From the NCBI GenBank assembly GCA_043743785.1, contig JAYTVW010000032.1, positions 1 to 18,404 on the forward strand: a stretch of 18,404 nucleotides of DNA. Reading direction: 5' to 3'. The DNA comes from JAQTNA01 sp043743785. GTDB lineage: Bacteria > Pseudomonadota > Gammaproteobacteria > Burkholderiales > Rhodocyclaceae. The notes below the pieces were generated by a model that was not told the DNA's origin, ran no database searches, and worked only from the letters and a program-made list of their open reading frames with translations. Below, piece by piece: positions 1 to 6,834 of the stretch (its first letter is position 1; each line of letters starts with the position of its first letter). The position numbers and the translations under genes are program-made.

Positions 1-219
1 GCAAAAGACGCCCGGCTGCGGCCTCAAATCGCCCCGGCAACACTGCGTGACGGCCGCAGGCTTGCAAGGAGAAGGCGGGATACCGGGGCGGTTACAGCGC
101 AACGGTGACGGTGGCAAAAGCAACAACGGGGCAGCGCCGTCCAGCTGTAACTGAGGTGGAATACCAAGCTTAAATTAACTGCATTTCTGTCTTGACTCTG
201 GGGGCCACTTTAGTTGGCA
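1..219. mobile_element. Left IS terminus (probable IS21-family end), inverted copy of the right end
   Basis: Bases 1-212 are the reverse complement of 18193-18404 with five mismatches (left positions 100, 119, 148, 191 and 204). After 212 the two copies differ for a few bases, but both end in CA at the outer edge (TG when read inward from the flank). The tip beginning TGCCAAC-TAAAGTGG and the long terminal region resemble IS21-family ends. I infer the family from the TG/CA tips and terminal pattern; no transposase ORF is visible in this piece. The element has entered the histidine kinase gene at about base 220 and supplies that gene's stop codon. Confidence 0.6.
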
Positions 220-1010
220 GATACAAAATTCAATTCCATCTTGCCGGCGTCAAGCTTTGACAGGTCCAGCAAGTCATTAACCAAATGGGACAGACGGGTG
301 GCGCTCTCGTGTATACGCCCAAAGTATTGGGCCAACTTATCCCGTGGCGCCTCCTCCACCTTTTGGGTTCCAACCCTTGCATAGGCGAGTACCCCATGCA
401 GTGGCGTACGCAGTTCGTGGGACATGTTGGCAAGGAATTCGCTTTTCGCCCGATTCGCATTCTCGGCCGCCTGCTTGGCCAGCAACAGGTCATGAGTGCG
501 AGCCTCCACCAGCTCGGACAAGTGGTCGTGGTGCCGGCGGAGTTCTTCGGATGCCAGGCGTTCATGCTCGAGAATTACCGCCAGGACATCGCTGGTACGC
601 CCGGTGCCCACCAACCTGCCGGCCCGCGTCACGACGAAGGTTTCGGGAAGTACCTGTTTGTTGCCATCCCCGATCAGCAGATTTGCAAGCTCATGAATCG
701 GTGTGTCCCCTTCAAACGCCATGGGGAGATCATCCATCATCTTGGTGCAGCGTTTTTTGCTGTACAACTCCCACTGAAATCGCTTGGCCATGCCACGCAT
801 GAAGCTGTCACGGTTGATGATGCCGACAATGGTTTTTTCCTCGAGCACCGGCAGGCAGATCAGACCGGGATCGGCGTCAAACAAAGCGAATACATCGCTA
901 TTTCTCGCGCCCCCGTCTACAAACCGCCTCTGGCAGCAAAGGTCGGATGCGATGCGGACACCACCGGAAATTATTGGAAACTGCCTGGACTCGCTCGGTT
1001 TGGACGACAT
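210..1010 (-). pseudogene. CBS-pair sensor histidine kinase, truncated by the IS (no ATPase domain)
   Basis: The start at 1010 gives 266 residues. It places the CBS domain 40 residues from the N-terminus, as in the paralogue at 12983; neither this start nor one at 1043 has a clear ribosome site. Residues about 40-147 form a soluble CBS-like pair (FALFDADPG, LPVLEE, VGIINRDSF, then FVVTRAGRLVGTGR). A short coiled coil (150-190) leads to a HisKA dimerisation domain with the phospho-acceptor H198 in NMSHELRTPLHG. The reading frame enters IS sequence after about residue 262 and stops. The catalytic HATPase domain and any receiver are gone, so the product cannot autophosphorylate. It may be dead or survive as a sensor-dimer fragment. 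The same input module heads the phosphatase at 12983 and the cyclase at 15345. Confidence 0.88.
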
Positions 1011-1195
1011 GTTGTTCGGTATCTGTAGCCAGAGAATGTGCATACATTCTACGGAGGCTGCATGTCACGGTTTTGACAGGCTCGGGATACGGTGTCTGCA
1101 CCTACGCTGATCCTGGTGGCCGTCAATAGATACAGATCGCTTGGGCACCCTTGGCGTATTGGCCAATCAGACTTATGCGCGCAATCAAAATAACG

Positions 1196-1221
1196 AGATA
1201 TACTGTATATCTGGTTTAAGT
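1196..1221 (+). promoter_or_regulatory. Palindromic operator/promoter element upstream of parA
   Basis: AGATATAC-T-GTATATCT at 1196-1212 is a perfect inverted repeat with 8-base arms and one central base. It overlaps a TATACT -10-like hexamer (1199-1204) and continues as GGTTTAAGT. The same layout, TACTGT(A/T)TAT-nnn-GTTT, recurs at 3218-3238 on the minus strand and 16825-16845 on the plus strand, each time just upstream of a small accessory gene. No convincing -35 box is seen 17 bases upstream. It could be an autoregulatory operator of the ParA/RHH pair. The regulator is not identified. Confidence 0.5.
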
Positions 1222-1287
1222 GAGTGGCCGCCTGCTGATTGAATGTAGGTCGTGGATGTCATTCGCGGTATTTTCTGGAGCGTGGAA

Positions 1288-1932
1288 ATGGAATCGATCC
1301 TGATTGCCAACCCCAAGGGCGGGGCCGGCAAAAGTACCTTGGCGACGAATCTGGCGGGCTATCTGGCCCGCGCGGGGCGACGGGTCATGTTGGGGGATAT
1401 CGACCGCCAGCAATCCTCGATCGAGTGGCTGGCCCTGCGTCCTGCGGTCCTGCCGCCCATCGGAACCTGGGAGATCGAAGCGGAGCAGCCGGCCCGTCCG
1501 CCCAAGGGCACGACCCATGCGATTCTGGATACGCCCGCCGGCCTGCACGGCAAGAAACTGGCAGCGGTTCTGAAACTGGTGGACCGGGTGATTGTGCCTT
1601 TGCAGCCTTCCCCCTTCGACATGAACGCCACCCGGGCCTTTCTGGACCTGCTGCTGGAGGAGAAGACGGTTCGGCAGGGCAAGACCTTCGTCGCCATCGT
1701 GGGCAACCGGGTTGATCCGCGTACCCATGCGGCGAGGGAACTGGAACGATTTCTTGCCGAATACCAGTTGCCGGTGCTGAGCTATTTACGTGACAGTCAA
1801 GTCTATATCCAGGCCGCCATGGCCGGCAGGACACTCTTCGACCTTCCAGACGCCCGCGTCGCCAAGGATCGCTTGCAGTGGCAGCCCATCATCGACTGGG
1901 TGAATGCGGATTTCTCGCTTCTGAGGGGCTAG
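1288..1932 (+). CDS. parA: ParA/MinD-family partition ATPase
   Basis: The product has 214 residues, the size of the short ParA family that drives plasmid or chromosome segregation by ATP-dependent DNA binding. Residues 9-17 (PKGGAGKST) are the deviant Walker A with signature K10 and catalytic K15. DID at 37-39 is the switch I (A') motif and ILDTPAG is Walker B. I chose ATG 1288 because the ATPase begins directly there and TGGAG lies 8 bases upstream; a GTG at 1252 would add 12 unconserved residues. There is no N-terminal DNA-binding domain, so it should need a partner for DNA site recognition. The RHH-like gene 98 bases downstream is the natural candidate. A palindromic operator lies upstream. 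Confidence 0.9.
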   Translation: MESILIANPKGGAGKSTLATNLAGYLARAGRRVMLGDIDRQQSSIEWLALRPAVLPPIGTWEIEAEQPARPPKGTTHAILDTPAGLHGKKLAAVLKLVDRVIVPLQPSPFDMNATRAFLDLLLEEKTVRQGKTFVAIVGNRVDPRTHAARELERFLAEYQLPVLSYLRDSQVYIQAAMAGRTLFDLPDARVAKDRLQWQPIIDWVNADFSLLRG

Positions 1933-2030
1933 GGAACGGTGCCTCCCCGGGCCTTGGCCAAGGGCATGCGGCAACGAACATTTTCGTAAACAGTATTTAT
2001 TGTCATTAGTTGGCCACAAAGGAGATGAAC

Positions 2031-2516
2031 ATGCCCGTGAATGAATCCAAGAGCATTGAGCCGGTTGCCGTTGCGGTTGAAACCGACTCTGCTGTTCCCG
2101 TGATAGCAACCACAAGCAAGAAGGCAGCCCGGATCAAGGCCCCTGCAAAAGCCAAGGCCGTCAAGGTGGTGGTTGCGGAGTCTGTTGAGCCAGCCAAGGA
2201 AGACAAGGTGGAACGTAGTCCTGTCAAACCTGAGAAACTGGCCAAGGCAGAGAGGCATCCGAAAGCCCAGAAGGTGGAAAAACCCGCCAAGCCGGCCAAG
2301 GTCAAGTTGGTTCGAGATAGCTTCGCCATGCCGGAAGCGGATTACGCCAACCTGGCCCTCCTGAAGCAGCGCGCCCTTGACGCTGGCTTCGAAGTGAAGA
2401 AAAGCGAATTACTGCGCCTTGGCGTGAAACTCCTGGCCACGCTGGCGCCAGAGGAACTAGTTGCTCGAGCCCAGTCCCTGGAAAAGCTGAAGACCGGCCG
2501 CCCCGTCAAGTCCTGA
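2031..2516 (+). CDS. Lys/Ala/Pro-rich protein with C-terminal ribbon-helix-helix-like domain
   Basis: The product has 161 residues. AAAGGAG ends 6 bases before ATG 2031; in-frame TTG 2010 and ATG 2025 are less well placed. Residues 29-95 are a low-complexity basic tail rich in K, A, P and V, like histone H1-type or other disordered DNA-coating tails. Residues 94-145 read as a strand (LVRDSFAM), a helix (EADYANLALLKQRALDAG) and a second helix (KKSELLRLGVKLLATL), the order of a ribbon-helix-helix fold. It follows parA on the same strand, so it may act as the centromere-binding partner (ParG/omega-like) and repressor. That role is inference. The domain has a shorter relative at 16880. Confidence 0.75.
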   Translation: MPVNESKSIEPVAVAVETDSAVPVIATTSKKAARIKAPAKAKAVKVVVAESVEPAKEDKVERSPVKPEKLAKAERHPKAQKVEKPAKPAKVKLVRDSFAMPEADYANLALLKQRALDAGFEVKKSELLRLGVKLLATLAPEELVARAQSLEKLKTGRPVKS

Positions 2517-2539
2517 GACCATCGGCGTCGCCGTGAGGA

Positions 2540-2569
2540 AAGAGGCTGCACTTTCATGCGGTCTTTTTT
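2540..2569 (+). terminator. Rho-independent terminator after the parA/RHH pair
   Basis: Bases 2540-2550 (AAGAGGCTGCA) can pair with 2557-2567 (TGCGGTCTTTT) as an 11-bp stem, counting G-U wobbles, around a 6-base loop. A run of T follows to 2569. It lies 24 bases past the stop of the RHH gene. Confidence 0.7.
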
Positions 2570-2594
2570 CTATGGAATTCAGCACCGGGGCTCG

Positions 2595-2775
2595 CTAATT
2601 TTATTGGCTTGCGGCGCAGAGGGGTGCCGTCCAGGGCTTTGATGATTCCGCTGACCCAACGGCGGAACACCGCCTCGAACTGCTTGGGGTCAATCGCCCC
2701 GAAACCCCGCAGAAACGTGTCATGGGAGGTGATCCCATCCTTGAGTGCTTGTGCGTTCAGGCCTGATTCAGTGCC
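2595..2775 (-). pseudogene. Remnant of an ISAs1-family transposase
   Basis: The minus-strand frame with codons descending from 2775 reads about 60 residues. It includes DGITSHDTFLRGFGAIDP, then KQFEAVFRRWV and ALDGTPLRR. This matches the conserved N-terminal block of ISAs1 transposases (NGIPSHDTFGRVFA-LDP, FE-CF-WV, AIDGKTLRR), which ends at the first catalytic Asp. Nothing recognisable follows on either side and no start codon fits, so it is an internal fragment of a decayed element. Its upstream edge overlaps the end of the small gene at 2757-2951. Confidence 0.75.
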
Positions 2776-2951
2776 TCATGGCAGACTTGGAATTTGTCGT
2801 GAGCCTGCTGGCACATCACGGGGAAGTGACCTAGCTCCTTCAGTTCCGAAAACAAGCGAATCGCTGCATTATTTGATACGAAGGCGTGGCTTCTGACGGG
2901 GTGCGCGTTGCTGACAAAGCAAGTCGTGCACGGGCGGGCATTCTTTTCCAT
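2757..2951 (-). CDS. Small hypothetical protein, 64 residues
   Basis: A good ribosome site (AGAGGTGAG) stands just before ATG 2951, which is the main reason to accept this frame. The product is soluble, with a CxxC pair near the N-terminus (PCTTC) and two further cysteines (VMCQQ, QVCHE). It could bind a metal or a cofactor, but no family is recognised. The last residues run into the ISAs1 remnant, so its C-terminus may have been replaced when that element inserted. Confidence 0.5.
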   Translation of the reverse strand: MEKNARPCTTCFVSNAHPVRSHAFVSNNAAIRLFSELKELGHFPVMCQQAHDKFQVCHEALNQA

Positions 2952-3069
2952 GTTCTCACCTCTCAGTCCATGAGGCCTGAGCCTCGATGGTCGTCATGAT
3001 GCCTGCCCTGCATAACAGAATTGTTGCGATGCAATAGATGTGTCCGCATAACGTCATTCTGCTATTGGC

Positions 3070-3195
3070 TCAATGAATGGAGAACTTCTGGACTATCCAG
3101 GCCGCCAGAATGAGCAGAATAGTCATGAACCACCCCGCCTGTTTGACGAGTGGGGTGCTTGACTCCTGCCTTGGCATCAATACGCCATACAGCAT
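3070..3195 (-). CDS. Tiny single-span membrane protein, 41 residues
   Basis: ATG 3195 is preceded by GAGG at a 9-base spacing and, 22 bases upstream, by the shared TACTGT-type element on the same strand. The peptide has a short polar N-terminus (MLYGVLMPRQESSTPLVKQ) and one hydrophobic segment at residues 21-34 (GWFMTILLILAAWI), then a basic polar tail. Such peptides often attach to membrane complexes or act as regulators, but no family is recognised. The dedicated promoter-like element and ribosome site support a real gene. Confidence 0.55.
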   Translation of the reverse strand: MLYGVLMPRQESSTPLVKQAGWFMTILLILAAWIVQKFSIH

Positions 3196-3217
3196 GATCG
3201 CGACCTCGGTGTGGTGA

Positions 3218-3238
3218 ACTTAAACGGTATAAACAGTA
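3218..3238 (-). promoter_or_regulatory. Shared TACTGT-type element upstream of the 41-residue peptide gene
   Basis: Read on the minus strand from 3238, the sequence is TACTGTTTATACCGTTTAAG plus T. It matches the element at 1201-1221 in 17 of 21 positions and ends 22 bases before ATG 3195. A GATACT -10-like hexamer overlaps its start. Confidence 0.5.
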
Positions 3239-3266
3239 TCTTCTATTTGTGTGACAAACTCATGAC

Positions 3267-3286
3267 GTATGACATATTTGTCATAC
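3267..3286. promoter_or_regulatory. Perfect inverted repeat GTATGACA-TATT-TGTCATAC
   Basis: Two 8-base arms pair perfectly around a 4-base spacer. The repeat lies between the end of the gene at 3337-3624 and the promoter element at 3218-3238, both read leftward. No T-run follows on either strand, so a protein-binding operator is more likely than a terminator. Confidence 0.4.
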
Positions 3287-3336
3287 ATTCGTCTGTGCAC
3301 ACGGATAGTATGGTTGGCGACTCGCCCCGGATTCGT

Positions 3337-3624
3337 TCAGCCTCGCAGGCCGGCACCAAATGACTGCGGTAATGGATATTTTCGAGAGAAGTCATGGTAG
3401 GCCCGGCGCAGATCCGACTCGCGGCTCCACTGAACGCTCCTGACGGCATCCACGATCTGGTCACAAAACATGTGGTGCAAGATGGCTACGCCTTTCTCCG
3501 TTGCCTGGAGTTGAAGGGCTAAGCTGGCGGAGTCTGCATGGGGGAGATGGGTCGCCCTTCGTACGGTATGTATCGTTTCGTCATCCAGGTCAGGAAAGTC
3601 CAGCAAGTCGGTTACGGAAAGCAT
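3337..3624 (-). CDS. Conserved small hypothetical protein, 95 residues
   Basis: AAGGAAGGA lies 9 bases upstream of ATG 3624; a longer frame from 3687 has no such site. The protein is soluble and mostly helical, beginning MLSVTDLLDFPDLDDETIHT, with a middle segment ATEKGVAILHHMFCDQIVDA and a basic C-terminus. I recall proteins of this pattern (a short DL-DF-DL start, then alternating helices) as uncharacterised small proteins in betaproteobacteria, but I cannot name a family. It is transcribed away from the pyruvate kinase-like gene across a 217-base gap. Confidence 0.65.
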   Translation of the reverse strand: MLSVTDLLDFPDLDDETIHTVRRATHLPHADSASLALQLQATEKGVAILHHMFCDQIVDAVRSVQWSRESDLRRAYHDFSRKYPLPQSFGAGLRG

Positions 3625-3841
3625 TGTTGATGATCCTTCCTTGAAAACATCGATGCGGCGGCATTTGTTTTGGCCTTCATGGCGCACCTTGGCACATATT
3701 TGTTACTGCCTGACTGCGTCATCAAGAATGGGAGTTTAGGTTTCCAGCGCAGCCAAGTTGGTTGCTGAAAACGAAATAAATTTTATTGTCATTGAATTGA
3801 AATAGTCGAGTCACAAACTTCTCCTCTTTGAGGGGGATGAC

Positions 3842-5725
3842 ATGAGCTCGGGAGCGGGAGTGGCGGGGGAAACCTGGGACGCGGGCATTTGCCAGGCCTT
3901 GATGGCTCAACTATGGACCTTGCGCAAGGCGATGCTGGAGCAGGAGTCTGTTTGGGCCGGTAAATTTGGGTCCGTGGATGCGAGTTATCGGGCGAGCGCC
4001 CGCAATCTCGTGCATTTCCTGGTCCTGCGTAGCAGTGATCATCGATCCTTGCAGGAAAAGCTGGCTTGGCTCGGCCTCTCGTCCCTTGGCCGCGCGGAAT
4101 CCCATGTGCTTGCCAATCTAGACAAGGTTCTGGGCATACTCCATCAACTCACGGGCCAGCCTTGGAAACAGCACTCCCGTGAGGAACCTGTTGGCATACG
4201 CAGCAGCCTCACTCTGCTTGAACGCCATACGGAAGCCTTGCTGGGGGCGCCCCCTCCTGGAAAGGCGGTGCGCATCATGGTGACCCTTCCGACAGAAGCC
4301 GCCGCCGACTATGGCTTGATACGCAAGTTTATCCTCGCAGGGATGGACATTGCCCGCATCAACTGCGCCCACGATGGCCCCTCAGAATGGGAAGCCATGG
4401 CCGCCCATGTGCGCCGTGCCGCTGAGGCGGAAAATCGGCCTGTGCGCATTCTCATGGACCTGGGGGGGCCAAAACTGCGGACGGGGCCAATGGTGAGCGG
4501 TCCCGCAGTATTGAAACTGCGTCCTGACCGGGATGAACTAGGACGGGTCGTATCACCTGGCCACTTGGGACTGCGGCCAGAGGGGAATAGTCTCCCGGTC
4601 GCCGGGGCTTCGGCCCACCTGGCAGTGGATTCGAAGTGGCTCGCCGGTCTGAAATTGGGCGATCACCTTGAACTGACCGATGCGCGGGGCGCGGAGCGCA
4701 CTCTACTGGTGGTACAGCGGGACGGCAGCGGTGTGCTCACGGAGTGCGAACAGACGGTCTACTTCACACAAGGATCTCGCCTTAAATGCCGGCGCCAAGC
4801 CCGAGGCCACGGCGCCAGCCCCGTTCTTGAAGTGCCTCAGCGCACCGGTGCCCTCCACCTGCAACTAGGCGATTTCTTGCGACTAACAAAGGATGGCCTG
4901 GGGCAGCCGGCACCTGGTTCCTCGGGCAAGGGACAGCATTACCCGGCCCGCATCGCCTGCACTTTGCCGGAAGTATTTGCCCAGGTTGCCGTAGGCGAAC
5001 GTATCTGGTTCGACGACGGCCGCATCGGGGGCGTGATTCGCGGGGCCTGCCCGGACTGGCTGGATGTGGAGATTACCCAGGCTCGGGAGGCTGGTGAAAA
5101 ACTGGAGGGAGACAAGGGCATTAACCTGCCGGATAGCGAGTTGAGCTTGCCTGCACTCACCGACAAGGATATTGCCGACTTGGATGTGGTCTGCCGGATC
5201 GCGGACATGGTGGGACTCTCCTTTGTCCAGCGTGGGCAGGACGTCACGGACCTTCGGGAGCAGCTGCAAGCGCGGGGAGTGCCTGACTTGGGTGTCGTGC
5301 TCAAGATCGAAACCCGACGAGGCTTCGAAAACCTGCCGGAACTTATCTTCGCCGCCATGGGAGGCAAGGCAGCCGGCATCATGATTGCAAGGGGAGACCT
5401 GGCGGTGGAGTGTGGTTACGAGCGACTCGCGGAAGTGCAGGAAGAAATCTTGTGGGCGGCGGAAGCGTCCCACATGCCGGTCATATGGGCTACCCAGGTC
5501 CTGGAGACCCTGGCCAAAACCGGCCTACCATCGCGGGCGGAGATTACCGACGCAGCCATGGGGGAACGGGCGGAGTGCGTCATGCTGAACAAAGGCCCCC
5601 ACATAGTGGATGCCATCCGCACACTGCACGACATTCTCAGGCGCATGCAATCCCATCAGACAAAGAAACGGCCTCTCCTACGCGCTCTGCGCGCCTGGCG
5701 GCCGTCGGGCGAAAGTACCCCGTAG
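3842..5725 (+). CDS. Pyruvate kinase-like protein with N-terminal extension, no C-domain
   Basis: The product has 627 residues; ordinary pyruvate kinase has about 470. GAGGGGG precedes ATG 3842. Residues 1-138 are a helical extension (RASARNLVHFL, SSLGRAESHVL). The barrel starts near 143 (VRIMVTLPTEA) with R172 in RINCAHD. GPKLRTG (209-215) opens the B-domain, which spans about 220 residues instead of about 100, with an extra segment before the usual FDDGRIGG and KGINLP. Catalytic features remain: K488 in LKIETRRGF, RGDLAVE (517-523) and T551 in WATQVLE. The chain ends soon after MLNKG, so the C-terminal effector-binding domain is missing. It likely transfers phosphate between phosphoenolpyruvate and ADP without normal allosteric control. 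The same long form is known in other bacteria, generally annotated pyruvate kinase. Confidence 0.85.
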   Translation: MSSGAGVAGETWDAGICQALMAQLWTLRKAMLEQESVWAGKFGSVDASYRASARNLVHFLVLRSSDHRSLQEKLAWLGLSSLGRAESHVLANLDKVLGILHQLTGQPWKQHSREEPVGIRSSLTLLERHTEALLGAPPPGKAVRIMVTLPTEAAADYGLIRKFILAGMDIARINCAHDGPSEWEAMAAHVRRAAEAENRPVRILMDLGGPKLRTGPMVSGPAVLKLRPDRDELGRVVSPGHLGLRPEGNSLPVAGASAHLAVDSKWLAGLKLGDHLELTDARGAERTLLVVQRDGSGVLTECEQTVYFTQGSRLKCRRQARGHGASPVLEVPQRTGALHLQLGDFLRLTKDGLGQPAPGSSGKGQHYPARIACTLPEVFAQVAVGERIWFDDGRIGGVIRGACPDWLDVEITQAREAGEKLEGDKGINLPDSELSLPALTDKDIADLDVVCRIADMVGLSFVQRGQDVTDLREQLQARGVPDLGVVLKIETRRGFENLPELIFAAMGGKAAGIMIARGDLAVECGYERLAEVQEEILWAAEASHMPVIWATQVLETLAKTGLPSRAEITDAAMGERAECVMLNKGPHIVDAIRTLHDILRRMQSHQTKKRPLLRALRAWRPSGESTP

Positions 5726-5837
5726 CAAATTGGTGTTGGCCATTCGCGTGCCAAAATTTATCAGCGAGAGGGCGATTCATATTTCGGCAACACTCGCACC
5801 CCATCCTGACAGAACGTTGATCACACCGGAGGTTGCG

Positions 5838-6122
5838 ATGTCCGAGTTGCTGTTCTGCTACCACTGCCGGGGTCACCACCCCAGGGAATCCATGCGACAG
5901 TTTCCTACTACGCTCGGACTTCGCTGGCGTTGCCTGCGATCCATCGAAGCCGCTAGGCAAGGAATCCGGGAACGGGAATTGTTTGGTAAGTTGCAGACCG
6001 AAGCAAATCGGCACACGAGCCGCTCACAGGGCCAATACGCCCAACATGTGCGCAGTCTCCTGCAAGAGCAGAACGGGAAACTCGCCGCGGCAGGGTCAAG
6101 GCTCGCCGCGGGGCGCGAGTAA
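5838..6122 (+). CDS. Small hypothetical protein with a possible zinc site, 94 residues
   Basis: GGAGG sits 5 bases before ATG 5838; longer in-frame starts overlap the preceding gene. The N-terminus has C7-x2-C10 followed by H13-H14 (FCYHCRGHHPRESM) and C32 in RWRCLRSIEAAR, a pattern that could hold one zinc ion. Residues 36-94 are polar, basic and helical. It ends 36 bases before the convergent gene at 6159. I believe similar small proteins exist in betaproteobacteria, but none has a function I know. Confidence 0.65.
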   Translation: MSELLFCYHCRGHHPRESMRQFPTTLGLRWRCLRSIEAARQGIRERELFGKLQTEANRHTSRSQGQYAQHVRSLLQEQNGKLAAAGSRLAAGRE

Positions 6123-6158
6123 GCCTACAAAGGGACACTGTCCTTGGCCTGGCGGATT

Positions 6159-6401
6159 TTAGCCAATGCTAGTGGTAAGAGTGCTTCCGATCGGGGCTCC
6201 GGCATGGCAATGCCGCCCAAGGCGCCATGCCTGAAGGAGTTCCAGTGCCAGTTTAAACTCGGTGTGGCTCAGTTTATACAGTTCATGTAACGGGAAGTCT
6301 TCCTGCTTCTCAAGGCAATCCATGAGGCGGACCATGATCCGTTGGGACGCGGCATCCTGCTTGATAGAGGGTTCTTTCCTGATCTTTTCTACGACGTACA
6401 T
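6159..6401 (-). CDS. Small hypothetical protein, 80 residues
   Basis: GGAGG lies 6 bases before ATG 6401, which decides the start over the TTG at 6413. The product is soluble and helical, with a central segment LHELYKLSHTEFKLALELLQAWRL (residues about 38-61) that could form a helix-turn-helix-like or coiled unit. It is the only minus-strand gene inside the energy/metal block. No family recognised. Confidence 0.55.
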   Translation of the reverse strand: MYVVEKIRKEPSIKQDAASQRIMVRLMDCLEKQEDFPLHELYKLSHTEFKLALELLQAWRLGRHCHAGAPIGSTLTTSIG

Positions 6402-6629
6402 GGGGACCTCCAATTTCGATAGTACCTACGGTTTCATGCGCATCAATCACCAGCGACAGGACGGGTACGACTTTGGTAGTGTATCAGCGCGGGTACACGC
6501 CAATCATTACAGTTTGATTTCCGTGATGTTTCGCAGGGATGATGCAACCAGTCGATAGTAGCGGCCCCGTAATATCATCATCATGAAGGGCAGGTATAGT
6601 TGGCCGCCTCATCCAATCCCCACCCCGCC

Positions 6630-6734
6630 ATGAACGTCACTTCCTCAGGTTGGCCATGGGCCTGGGTGCTGACCATGCCGGCGGCAATTATCCTGTCCGG
6701 ATCGCTTTACTGGGTATTCAGCAAGCTGTTCTGA
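6630..6734 (+). CDS. Tiny single-span membrane protein, 34 residues
   Basis: The frame from ATG 6630 reads a short Trp-rich start (MNVTSSGWPWAW) and then a hydrophobic span (VLTMPAAIILSGSLYWVF), ending SKLF. The composition is that of a membrane peptide, not of random sequence. It lies 100 bases upstream of ppk2 on the same strand. No strong ribosome site is visible, so confidence is limited; it could instead be a leader peptide. Confidence 0.42.
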   Translation: MNVTSSGWPWAWVLTMPAAIILSGSLYWVFSKLF

Positions 6735-6834
6735 TTTATTGAACAGCGGGCTTTTGCGCCCCGCGGCGCGAGTTCAAGGGCTCGCGCCGCCTGTCGTCAA
6801 CACCAAGTCACGTCCCAAAAAAACAGGGGTAGTT

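Noticed and set aside
285..1028. 247-codon plus-strand frame opposite the histidine kinase
   Set aside because: The minus strand has CBS and HisKA motifs; this frame has none.
1196..1221. LexA (SOS) box at the TACTGTATAT element
   Set aside because: The first half fits, but the CAG half ten bases after CTG is missing at all three copies, so a different regulator is more likely.
2609..2896. 95-codon plus-strand frame
   Set aside because: It is antisense to both the transposase remnant and the small gene at 2757-2951 and has no ribosome site.
6130..6146. GGACACTGTCC palindrome between convergent genes as a terminator
   Set aside because: With one central base it cannot form an RNA hairpin, and no T-run follows.
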